Position numbers and translations under genes: made by a program. A stretch of DNA of 64,000 nucleotides. It comes from Aegilops tauschii subsp. strangulata. Its lineage: Eukaryota > Streptophyta > Magnoliopsida > Poales > Poaceae. The notes beneath the pieces are model-generated. The model saw only the letters and a list, made by a program, of their open reading frames with translations, was not told the DNA's origin and did no database searches. The stretch spans positions 159,440,627 to 159,504,626 of the forward strand of contig NC_053036.3 in assembly GCF_002575655.3 (NCBI RefSeq). Reading direction: 5' to 3'. Positions 53,856 through 63,675 of this stretch are shown here, piece by piece (within the stretch, counting starts at the first letter, position 1; each line of letters opens with the position of its first letter).

Positions 53856-54572
53856 GGGCGATGCTACGCGTTCGCCGGCGGATAAAGTTAAAAGATCAGC
53901 TGCCTCCCTGACCATTGGATGAAGCTGCGGATGGCTGTGTGATCTACCCACGTGATCTGTCATCTTTGCAACAAATGTGTTGCTGCAGTACTTTCTGCTA
54001 CAGAGGTCTAGTTGCCGAAATTATTCGCAACAAAGGCCAGTTGCATTAAAATTTTAAACTATTTTTTCCTCTTAACCTGTTGCAACAAGAGCCTTTTTGC
54101 AAAAAACATGCTGTTGCAGAAGACAAAAATCAATTGCGGATCCCTCTACACGCCGTCCAACAGCAACGTCAGATGTAAGCTACGTCGGGGACAACCGAGG
54201 GGCGGAGGCTGCCAAGGCAATGCAGCGTCGATCTCGCCGGAGCACCACATATCCGGCGGGAGGCAGCTCGGACGAGGTCACCGAGCGGTCGTGGAGAGGC
54301 AACCAACGACCGAGCAGATGGATCATGAGAGCGGGTCGGGCCCATCAACGGAGGAGAGAAAGGAGGAGGAGAGAGGAGAGGGCCCATGAAGGATGAGAGC
54401 ATGACCCAGCAAGCTAGTTGTTGCGGGGCAAAAATTGCAACAATGGTCCAGTTGCAAAGCTAGACCGTGGAAAAAGGATACTTCCAAGCCATCTGATTAA
54501 AGAAACATCCGATGAGCATAAAGGCGATGGATGCGCGCAGAAAGATCGGTCGAGTGAACGGAAGAGTTTCCC
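53856..54572. mobile_element. Mutator-like non-autonomous element
   Basis: 717 bp with GGG-starting ends that share CGTTC....GAT in inverted orientation (left GGGCGATGCTACGCGTTCGC, right inverted GGGAAACTCTTCCGTTCACT). Flanks are TTTATCTAT and TTTAACTAT, a 9-bp target duplication with one mismatch, the Mutator hallmark. The interior is rich in GTTGCAACA-type palindromes. No MURA transposase is encoded. Confidence 0.7.
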
Positions 54573-54944
54573 TTTAACTATCTATCCCAAGCAAATTTTA
54601 GCACTACACACCAACATTTTGAGCCAAGGATGAAACCAGACATAATTTTAACCAATATATGCAAAATAATTAATATATTTTTGTGCAGTAGAAAGATAGA
54701 CCCAGAATGAAGAGATTATAGATATTACTAATGGGGTCAATTTAATTTCTTATAATTTTCATTTGCCCCAAAACATCTGAAATAATTCATGCAGTCCACT
54801 GGATGTCGGGTCATTTGAGATAAAATTCATACATATGAGTACATCATAGGAGAGAAGTACTCTGTTCTTCCTTTCTTCCGGTGCCTGTCGACCAACCAAA
54901 TGATGGCACAAAGCGAAACCCAACAAATGGAAAGGAAAGGGGTC
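54573..54944. other. Spacer, nothing recognised
   Basis: AT-rich with no ORF of interest. Confidence 0.45.
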
Positions 54945-55017
54945 TCAGGCTGTTTCCAGGACTTAGAACCCGTGACCTCATGGTCACAAGGCAGCAGCTT
55001 TACCACTACGCCAGGGC
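54945..55017 (-). mobile_element. SINE of the Au type, 5' (tRNA-related) part
   Basis: Read on the minus strand from 55,017: GCCCTGGCGTAGTGGTAAAG holds a Pol III A-box (TGGCGTAGTGG, 55,013-55,003), and GGTCACGGGTTCTAAGTCC holds a B-box (54,977-54,959). The CCTGGAAACAGCCT that follows is the Au-SINE signature. The 3' part diverges or is lost after about 54,945. Confidence 0.8.
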
Positions 55018-55496
55018 ATACATCCTAGAAAAACATTGACTACCTTAAGAATAAATTTAGATAGAAACAGGAAGGATGAAAACCTGCAACAATTGGCATT
55101 GCAAGGAAAATATTTTCTGGTGGTCATTAGAACAACATGACACTTACTTTTTAGTCAAATTCAACCTGGAAGAAGTTGAGAGTAATTGTTCCTAAAAGTG
55201 CACCCCCTCAACAAATTTTAAGAAGTCTGTGTATGCACGTTTAATTCGAATAGATCCTATTCAAGAATAGCAATTGTTCACAAAGCCGGCATGAAGTCAC
55301 TACCTCAAAGAGGGACAGATCCATCGTTGTAAAATTGATCCACGTATATGTTTTACAATTTGGAGAAGGCGTCTCCAACAATATAAACTTTCGAGATTTA
55401 ACTTATTTGACTAATTTGGTTCGATAGAAAGGAGGGCAGACTGTGGAACTAAGAAATAGAGGAAGCAAGTACGGAGGAGGAGAGGCCGGGAGAGAC
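55018..55496. other. Spacer, possibly intron of the exon fragment at 55,497
   Basis: AT-rich and without repeats I recognise. Confidence 0.4.
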
Positions 55497-55624
55497 CTTG
55501 GACTTGACGGAGCGCTTGATGAGCAACCAGAGCCCCGGCACGGACAGCACGAAGAACCCCAGCGAGGTGTAGTAGCGCGCCTGCGAGTACCCCGTCCCCG
55601 CCCCGACGGTGGCGTCGAGGAGCA
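55497..55624 (-). pseudogene. Orphan exon of a membrane-protein gene
   Basis: Between an acceptor-like GCAG (55,628-55,625) and a donor-like AAG|GTCTCT (55,497/55,496) the minus strand encodes LLDATVGAGTGYSQARYYTS followed by LGFFVLSVPGLWLLIKRSVK, a transmembrane-like helix with a basic end. The codon choice is GC-rich and the peptide reads as real host coding sequence. I recall similar segments in plant chloroplast membrane proteins but cannot name the family. No partner exons were found. Confidence 0.5.
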
Positions 55625-55653
55625 CTGCCCAGGAGCAAAACGATCGTTCATTT

Positions 55654-55696
55654 AGTCCCACATCGGCTAGCCAGATAGAGCAGGACCTGTTTATAA
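55654..55696 (+). promoter_or_regulatory. Plant U-snRNA promoter: USE plus TATA, Pol III spacing
   Basis: AGTCCCACATCG (55,654-55,665) matches the plant upstream sequence element RTCCCACATCG. TTTATAA (55,690-55,696) follows after 24 bases, close to the spacing used by Pol III snRNA genes and about one helical turn shorter than Pol II ones. The U6-like start lies 22 bases further on. Confidence 0.8.
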
Positions 55697-55718
55697 GTAC
55701 CGCGCTGCTTCAACAGCT

Positions 55719-55798
55719 GTCCCTTCCGGGACACCCGATAACATAAAATTATAAAGCGTAGCAAGGATCTGCACACATAAGGATGTCACTATGTTTTT
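55719..55798 (+). ncRNA. U6 snRNA-like gene with eroded body
   Basis: GTCCCTTCCGGGACACCCGATAA preserves the U6 5' stem-loop and start (split: GTCCCTTCCGGGAC, then ACCCGATAA). After that the match to U6 decays: the ACAGAGA box is not found, and only AGCA and GCACACATAAGGATG-like traces remain. A T5 run at 55,794-55,798 would end Pol III transcription after about 80 nt, shorter than the usual U6 of about 102. Either a decayed U6 copy or a derived small RNA; a spliceosomal role is unlikely. Confidence 0.6.
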
Positions 55799-56027
55799 AC
55801 TTTTTACCCCACACGTGTTCTACTGATTTACAGAAAAGTCCTCAAAGTTCTCATTTCTATGTCTTGAATCCAAAATTTTAGGATTTCGCGCGCCATCTTT
55901 TCAGCCCTTTTTTACTTTTTACCCCACACGTGTTCTACTGATTTTACAGAAAAGTCCTTAGAGTTCTCATTTCTATGTCTTGAGATCCAAAATTTTAGGA
56001 TTTCATGCGCCATCTTTTCAGCCTCTC
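55794..56027. repeat. 115-bp tandem duplication
   Basis: TTTTTACTTTTTACCCCACACG through GCGCCATCTTTTCAGCC occurs at 55,794 and 55,909 with few differences. A partial third copy (ATTTAGGGTTTCATGCGCCG) lies near 56,063. The first unit starts at the presumed terminator of the U6-like RNA. Confidence 0.9.
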
Positions 56028-56126
56028 CCGCATACTACTTTTTCATATTTTGAGATAAAAAAATTTAGGGTTTCATGCGCCGTATACTACTATTTTTAAT
56101 TTTATTTTCATCTTTTAAGATCCCTA

Positions 56127-56686
56127 GAGCATCTCTAGCAGACCCTTAGAACCGTTATAAGGGTCGCAAAAAACGTGTTTTAAGAGTCGGCTTTACCTCC
56201 CGGAACAGACCCTGTAAACGGCACTGTAAAAACAAATATTCCTCTCCTTTCCTGTCGTCCTCCTCCGCCTCCCTTGCTCGTTCCCCGTCATCCCTCGAAC
56301 GCCCTCGCCGGCGGCCGGCCACATCCGCGCTCATCTCGGCCACCTCGCCCCACCCTTCTCCGGCTCCAATTCGAACCGGCGGTGCCCGATTCTAGCGGGC
56401 GGTGGCCAATTCTAGTGGGCAGCGGACGATTCTGGTGAGGTATGCGATGAAATTGCGGCGGTGCGTCCTTCCCGATGAGGTTTGACCGATACAAGGGTCA
56501 CCCTCAGTTTGGCCTTCAAGCCTTCAAATATATTGGTCTCAGGTGTGGGTTTATGGTGGCCTTTAGAATATTTAAGGGTCGGGCAGCTTTTACAGTTTCT
56601 GTTTTGGACACTTTTTACGACCAAACTCTTAAAAATCTAAAAATTATAAGGGTTTTACCGGTTTTAAGGAGTCTGCTAGAGTGCTC
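56127..56686. mobile_element. PIF/Harbinger-type MITE, 560 bp
   Basis: Ends GAGCATCTCTAGCAGAC and, inverted, GAGCACTCTAGCAGACTC, with CTA and TTA flanks (3 bp, one mismatch). The GC-rich interior (56,250-56,460) gives spurious ORFs. This terminal sequence is common among grass MITEs. Confidence 0.7.
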
Positions 56687-56777
56687 TTACAGCTGCCAAA
56701 TTTTGGATGCCAGGTCAACTGCCATTTTTTACTCTTGAATCATGGCATTTCTTGTGGCCATGTATACACATGTAATA

Positions 56778-57035
56778 TTCCCTTTGTATCGTTTTACTTC
56801 ATGTATTGGATTTGTCTGAGGTCAAACTTTGCAAAGTTATAACAACTTTATATTAGAAAATATCAACATCTACAATACCTAATAAGTATAATATGAAATT
56901 ATATTTCATGATGGACCTAAAGATGGCGTTCTTGTATTGTGAATGTTAATAATATTTTGTATAAACTTGGTCAAACTTTGAGGAGTTTGATTTCAGACAA
57001 ATCTAATATGTAGAGTAAGAAGAAAAGCAAGGGAG
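56778..57035. mobile_element. Stowaway-type MITE (TCAAACTTTG family)
   Basis: Left end TTCCCTTTGTATCGTTTTAC and right end GTAAGAAGAAAAGCAAGGGAG are imperfect inverted repeats, with TA at 56,776-56,777 and 57,036-57,037. The paired TCTGAGGTCAAACTTTG and TCAAACTTTGAGGAG blocks are inverted copies. Confidence 0.8.
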
Positions 57036-57204
57036 TAGATGCATATTTTTTTCGGCCCAACACGCATAAGGATCAGGGACGGAGCTCCCGTGTAACCAAC
57101 TAACACCAATGTGTTCTGGCTTTTCAGTTAGTCTCCAACACTACTAAAAGAGAAACATAAAATTTTCCAAAGCCAAACAATAAACTATACACGGGATAAC
57201 CATG

Positions 57205-57475
57205 CACTACTACGGAAACCTTATACACAGAAGCTTATCAGTAGTGTTGGTTAAAAGGAGGCGGTACTGCTACTTAGCATTAGTGTGTGGTCACAAAGGG
57301 CGCTACTGCTATCCATATAGCAGTAGCGCGGCAAGATGAAAATGCGCTACTACTATAATTGCCACACCGTTGTCGACAGGCTAGGTATAGTAGGGCCCTT
57401 CCGCAAACCGAGCTACTGCTAATAAAATAGTAGTAGCGCGTTTTCAGAGTAGGGCGCTACTGTTAAGTTTGATCT
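57205..57475 (+). mobile_element. CACTA terminus with subterminal repeats
   Basis: CACTACTACGGAAACC at 57,205 is a CACTA-type end. Following it are inverted and direct CGCTACTGCTA/TAGCAGTAGCGC repeats (57,300-57,465), the subterminal signature. I did not find a convincing partner end. Confidence 0.6.
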
Positions 57476-58027
57476 AAAAACCCCAATCGACCAGTCTAGA
57501 ATGTCGGTGCAGATAGGCGGCGAAAAGCGGTAGGGGCGAAATCCCGTACCGTTTGGAGCGCGACCTCCGCCCGCCGACAACAGCCGTCGAGCTTAGGGTG
57601 GCTGTCGCAATAGAAGTTGATGAGGTGCAGAGTTGCGGAGGAGTCCGCGGCGAGTGGGTGGAAACCGAGCCCTTTGATTTGATCCAGTGAGTGACGTTAC
57701 GAGCAGAAGCCTCGACAAGTTGAATCCGGTACCGAAACAAGGATGACATTATTGAATATATTCTTCTTTCCTGTGCTTTGCCTTTCCCGTTTTCCGTACC
57801 TTTCGTAGTACTTAATACATGCTAGTAGGTAGGCTGGTGGTGGAGTATTTATTTTCGTCTTTTTTTGGTCTGTCTGTATTTCGGTTTTGGGATGGTGCGA
57901 ATCCATCTATCCACCATTCTTTTATCTTTCAGTAGTGTCAACCTCAGTTCTGGTTCTTTATCTTGGAATACTCTCCGTTGTCCTGGAAGCAATGCTTGAA
58001 AGAAAGCGTAAGGAAGCGTCAAATCAG
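57476..58027. other. GC-rich then AT-rich segment inside or beside the CACTA end
   Basis: 57,480-57,690 is GC-rich with a minus-strand frame of 91 codons that has no recognisable domain; it may be captured gene DNA. 57,700-58,027 is unremarkable. Confidence 0.4.
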
Positions 58028-58216
58028 TTGTGCCAATTCCAGTTTTGAACTACCGCAGACTTGTTTCATAGCTTTCAACTGAGCGGCAGACCCGACGCGA
58101 CTGACGGATAAGCCAACGTTAATAGCTGGTCTAATTCCGCGATAAAAGAGCTCTGTTTCCAAACAGATTTGTCCATCTGTAATGGAGATCACATTGGTGG
58201 GGATATAGGCTGATAC
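58028..58216 (-). pseudogene. atp1: NUMT: fragment of mitochondrial atp1
   Basis: The minus strand encodes 63 residues of F1 ATP synthase alpha: [20 protein letters not shown], then [17 protein letters not shown] and [13 protein letters not shown]. The CLETELFY wording is that of the mitochondrial alpha subunit, not the chloroplast atpA version. It is in frame without a stop, but both edges fall abruptly into unrelated sequence (58,217 and 58,027), so it is an organelle-to-nucleus transfer and not a gene. Near-identity to the mitochondrial protein suggests a recent transfer. Confidence 0.85.
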
Positions 58217-59228
58217 GCCTTTTGCATGTGTGGGTGAACACACACGATTTACAGAGGCGACGGATATGAATCGTGTGCGATAGTAAATCACCGAGATTGA
58301 AGGGGAGTCCAAATTTCCTTTGTCCTTTGTCCATGAGTTTTTTTCTACGGTGAACATAAACCCTGCAAATCACCATGTTCAAATTTGGCACTTTTCCGGG
58401 TTCATTTATAATATTTAGGAGATTATGTGCATTTTCTAGGCATTAATGTAGAGAATTCAAATTCAAACAATCGGTGCATGAAAAGGTGCACGGGAACAGT
58501 CTGAAAAACCATGATCGTGCTATTTAGTAAATTCTCATGCCTTTTACAAGAAATGGACAGATATTTCACAGAAATGTGTGGCAATAGTCAACCACAAACA
58601 CGTTGTTTATTGGTTCTCAACTGTAGAAAAATGAAATACATGCTTGAAAAACATGACGGCTGGCAATGGTGCCATGGTATGGCCTCACCATGCCCTGGTA
58701 CAAATTTGAGAAGGTTTGGCTTATGTGCATGGATGTGCCTTCGTGCGTTCTAACGTCTATTTGTTCTAAGCATTTATCTAAATGACCACATGTAATTAAG
58801 TGAGAATGATTTTTCATAGGCACTCAATATTGACTTGGTTGTGGATAAAGGACCTTTGTACTGTTTGATGTTGGGGATCATCTGCCTGTACACCAACTAT
58901 CTAATGATATATTTTACCACTAACTACAATGCCATGGTGTAAATGTCGATGCTTGAGCCTTTCATAGAATGGACTTGTGTTAAGTACATGTACTATGATT
59001 TTAACCTACAAAATGTGGAACATACAGAACCATTACTACTATGTATTATTTAATTCTATGTGTGTTTTATAGTGAACCATTACTATCATATGTGTTATGG
59101 GCAAGCAAATTACAAAAGTTATTATGCTGGCTAAATATGCTAAGCTTCCGCTACAATGATGGTATATCTCGCACACATGTTTCGCCACAAATGTTAGGAC
59201 CCGACAACGCGCGCGCGCCAAGGCGCGC
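58217..59228. other. Spacer, nothing recognised
   Basis: AT-rich, short frames only. A GCGCGCGCGC run with GGCGCGC sits at 59,207-59,228 against the Gypsy LTR. Confidence 0.45.
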
Positions 59229-60809
59229 TGCTACCTCTTGAGCATGCGTTGGTTTTCCCTTGAAGAGGAAAGGGTGATGCAGCAAAGTAGTGTAAGTATT
59301 TCCTTTAGTTTTTGAGAACCAAGGTATCAATCCAGTAGGAGACTACTCGCAAGTCACCTAGTACCTGCACAAACAATCAAGAACCTTGCAACCAACGCGA
59401 TAAAGGGGTTGTCAATCCCTTCACGGCCACTTGCAAAAGTGAGATCTGATAAAGATAATAAGATAAATATTTTTGGTATTTTTTTGTATAGATTGGAAAA
59501 TAAAGATTGCAAAATAAATAGTAAACTAGAATTGTAGATCGGAAACTTATATGATGTAAAGTAGACCCGGTGGCCGTAGGTTTCACTAGTGGCTTCTCTC
59601 ATGATAACATATATTACGATAGGTGAACAAATTACTATCGAGCAATTGATAGAAAAGCGCATAGTTATGAGAATATCTAGGCATGATCATGAATATAGGC
59701 ATCACGTCCGTGTCAAGTAGACCAAAACGATTCTGCATCTACTACTATTACTTCACACATCAACCGCTATCCAGCATGCATCTAGAGTATTAAGTTCATA
59801 ATAACGGAGTAACGCATTAGGCAAGATGACATGATGTAGAGGGATAAACTCAAGAAATATGATATAAACCCCATCTTTTTATCCTCGATGGCAACAATAA
59901 AATGCGTGCCTTGCTGCCCCTACTGTCACTGGGAAATGACACCGCAAGATTGAACCCAAAGCTAAGCACTTATCCCGTTGCAAGAAAGATCAATCTAGTA
60001 GGCCAAACTAAACTGATAATTTGAAGAGACTTGTAAAGATATCAAATTATACATATAAGAATTCAGAGAAGAACCAAATATTGTTCATAGATAATCTTGA
60101 TCATAAACCCACAATTCATCAGATCTCGGCAAACACACCGCAAAAGAATATTACATCGAATAGATCTCCAAGAACATCAATGAGAACTTTGTATTGAGAA
60201 CCAAAGAGAGAGAAGAAACCATCTAGCTAATAACTATGGACCCGAAGGTCTATGGTAAACTACTCACACATCATCACAGAGGCTATGGTGTTGATGTAGA
60301 AGCCCTCCGTGATCGAATCCCCCTCCGGCAGATCGCCGGAAAAGGCCCCAAATGGGATCTCACGGGTATAGAAGGTTGCGGCGGTGGAAAAGTGGTTTCG
60401 TGGCTCTCCTTGATGTTTTTAGGGTACAAGGGTATATATAGGCGAAAGAAGTACGTCGGTGGAGCTACGAGGGGCCCACGAGGGTGGGGGCGCGCCTACC
60501 CCCTGGGCGCGCCCTCCTGCCTCGTGGCCGCCTCGTTGCGTCTCTGACTTCCACTCCAAGTCTCCTGGATTGCGTTTGTTTCAAGAAAGATCCTCGCGAA
60601 GGTTTCGTTCCGTTTGGATTCCGTTTGATATTTATTTTCTGCGAAACACTAAAATAGGCAAAAAAAACAGCAACTGGCACTGGGCCTCCGGTTACTAGGT
60701 TAGTCCCAAAAATAATATAAAAGAGTATATTAAAGCCCACTAAACATCCAAAACAAATAATATAATAGCATGGAACAATAAAAATTTATAGTACGTTGGA
60801 GACGTATCA
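59229..60809 (-). repeat. 3' LTR of right-hand Gypsy element
   Basis: 1,581 bp. The plus strand starts TGCTACCTCTTGAGCATGC and ends GTTGGAGACGTATCA, the reverse of TGATACGTCTCCAAC...GTAGCA. A TATATATAGG box lies near 60,431 on the plus strand. Confidence 0.9.
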
Positions 60810-63675
60810 GCATCCCCAAGTTTAATTCCTGCTCGTCCTCGAGTAGGTAAATGATAAAAACAGAATTTTTGATGTGGAATGCTACCTAACATAATTTTCA
60901 ATGTAATTTTCTTTATTGTGGCATGAATGTTTAGATCCAAAAGTTTCAAGACAAAAGTTTAATGTTGACATAAAAATAATAATACTTCAAGCATACTAAC
61001 CAAGCAATTATGTCTTCTCAAAATAACATAGCCAAAGAAAGCTCATCCCTACAAAATCATATAGTTTGGCCATGCTTTATTTTTGTCACACAAAATGCTC
61101 TAATCATGCACAACCCCGATGACAAGCCAAGCAATTGTTTCATACTTTAGCATTCTCAAACTTTTTCAACTTTCACGCAATATATGAGCGCGAGCCATGG
61201 ACATAGCACTATAGGTGGAGCATAATATGATGATGGAGGTTGTGTGGAGAAGACAAAAAGGGAGAAAGTCTCACATCGACACGGCTAATCAACGGGCTAT
61301 GGAGATGCCCATCAATTGATGTCAATGCGAGGAGTAGGGATTGCCATGCAACAGATGCACTAGAGCTATAAATGTATGAAAGCTCAACAAAAAAAACTAA
61401 GTGGGTGTGCATCCAACTTACTTGCTCACGAAGACCTAGGGCATTTGAGGAAGCCCATTGTTGGAATATACAAGCCAAGTTCTATAACGAAAATTCCCAC
61501 TAGTATATGAAAGTGACAAAATAAGAGACTCTCTATCATGAAGATCATGGTTCTACTTGAAGCACAAGCATGGAAAAAGGGATAGTAACATTGCCCCTTC
61601 TCTCTTTTTCTCTCATTTTTTTGGGCCTTCTCTTTTTTTATTTGGCCTTTCTCTCCCTTTTTTGGGCCTTCTCTTTTTTTATTTGGCCTTTCTCTTTTTT
61701 TATTATTTTTTTATTTCCTCACATGGGACAATGCTCTAATAATGATGATCATCACACTTTTATTTATTTACAACTCAAGAATTACAACTCGATACTTAGA
61801 ACAAAATATGACTCTATGTAGATGCCTCCTGCGGTGTATCGGGATGTGCAATGAATCAAGAGTGACATGTAAATAAAAAATATGAACGGTGGCTTTGCCA
61901 CAAATACGATGTCAACTACATGATCATGCAAGGCAATATGACAATGATGAAGCGTGTCATAATAAACGGAGCGATGGAAAGTTGCATGACAATATATCTC
62001 AGAATGGCTATGAAAATGCCATAATAGGTAGGTATGGTGGCTGTTTTGAGGAAGATATAAGGAGGCTTATGTGTGATAGAGCGTATCATATCACGGGGTT
62101 TGGATGCACCAGCGAAGTTTGCACCAACTCTCGAGGTGAGAAAGGGCAATGCACGATACCGAAGAGGCTAGCAATGATGGAAGGGTGAGAGTGCGTATAA
62201 TCCATGGACTCAACATTAGTCATAAAGAACTCACATACTTATTGAAAAAATCTACAAGTCATCAAAACCAAGCACTACGCGCATGCTCCTAGGGGGATAG
62301 ATTGGTAGGAAAAGACCATCGCTCGTCCCCGATCGCCACTCATAAGTAAGGCAATCAAAGAACACCTCATGCTTCAAATTTGTCACACAACGGTTACCAT
62401 ACGTGCATGCTACGGGACTTGCAAACCTCAACACAAGTATTTCTCAATTTCACAATTACTCAACTAGCACGACTCTAATATCACCATCTTTATATCTCAA
62501 AACAATTATCAAGTATCAAACCCCTCATAGTATTTAATGCACTCTATATGAAAGTTTTTATTATACCCATCTTGGATGCCTATCATATTAGGACTAATTT
62601 TATAGCCAAAGCAAATTACCATGTTGTTCTAAAAGACTCTCAAAATAATATAAGTGAAGCATGAGAGATCAATAATTTCTATAAAATAAAACCACCACCG
62701 TGCTCTAAAAAGATATAAGTGAAGCACTAGAGCAAAATTATCTAGCTCAAAAGATATAAGTAAGCACATAGAGTATTCTAATAAATTCCGATTCATGTTT
62801 GTCTCTCCAAAAAGGTGTGTACAACAAGGATGATTGTGGTAAACTAAAAAGCAAAGACTCAAATCATACAAGACGCTCCAAGCAAAACACATATCATGTG
62901 GTGAATAAAAATATAGCCTCAAGTAAAGTTACCGATAGACGAAGACGAAAGAGGGGATGCCTTCCGGGGCATCCCCAAGCTTAGGCTTTTGGTTGTCCTT
63001 GAATTTTACCTTGGTGTGCCTTGGGCATCCCCAAGCTTAGGCTCTTGCCACTCCTTATTCCAAAATCCATCAAATCTTTACCCAAAAAGAAAACTTCACA
63101 ACACAAAACTTAAACAGAAAATCTCATGAGCTCCGTTAGTATAAGAAAACAAACCACCACCTTAAGGTACTGTAATGAACTCATTCTTTATTTATATTGT
63201 TGTTAAACCTACTATATTCCAACTTCTCTATGGTTCGTACCCCCCTCCCGATACTAGCCATAGATTCATCAAAATAAGCAAACAGCACACGAAAAACAGA
63301 ATCTGTCAAAACAGAACAGTTTGTAGCAATCTACATCAAATAAATACTTCTGGAACTCCAAAAATTCTGAAATAAATTGGTGGACGTGAGGAATTTGTCT
63401 ATTAATCATCTGCAAAAATAATCAACCTAAAAGCACTCTCCAGTAAAAAGTGGCATCTAATCTCATGAGCGCAAAAGTTTCTGTTTTTTACAGCAAGATT
63501 GCAAAGACTTCACCCAAGTTCTCCCAAAAGTTCTACTTGGCACAAACACTAATTAAAACATAAAACCACATCTAAACAGAAGCTAGATGAATTATTTATT
63601 ACTAAACAGGAACAAAAAGAAAGGAACAAAAATAAAATTGGGTTGCCTCCCAACAAGCGATATCGTTTAACGCCC
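60810..63675 (-). other. Long noncoding internal region of right-hand Gypsy element
   Basis: It carries, in minus-strand order, the GGGAGGCAACCCAA signature (63,640-63,655), CAAGCTTGGGGATGCC hairpin sites (62,953-63,037), the TGCTTCACTTATAT repeats (62,640-62,770), two tandem A-rich/GGCCCAAAAAA units (61,600-61,705), and the polypurine tract CTTGGGGATGC at the LTR. No sizeable ORF. Confidence 0.75.
62953..62976 (-). other. Conserved 9-bp hairpin in Gypsy internal region
   Basis: Plus strand GGGGATGCC-TTCCGG-GGCATCCCC: the same 9-bp stem as at 21,164-21,186, with a different loop. The AAGCTT that follows on the plus strand (62,977) mirrors the left-hand element. Confidence 0.8.

Noticed and set aside
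54945..55017. Functional tRNA gene
   Set aside because: A- and B-boxes are present but there is no cloverleaf; the following CCTGGAAACAGCC is the Au-SINE signature.
57931..57937. AGTAGTG as the right end of the CACTA element starting at 57,205
   Set aside because: The inverted match to the left end is only seven bases and the 3-bp flanks differ (ATG versus TCA).
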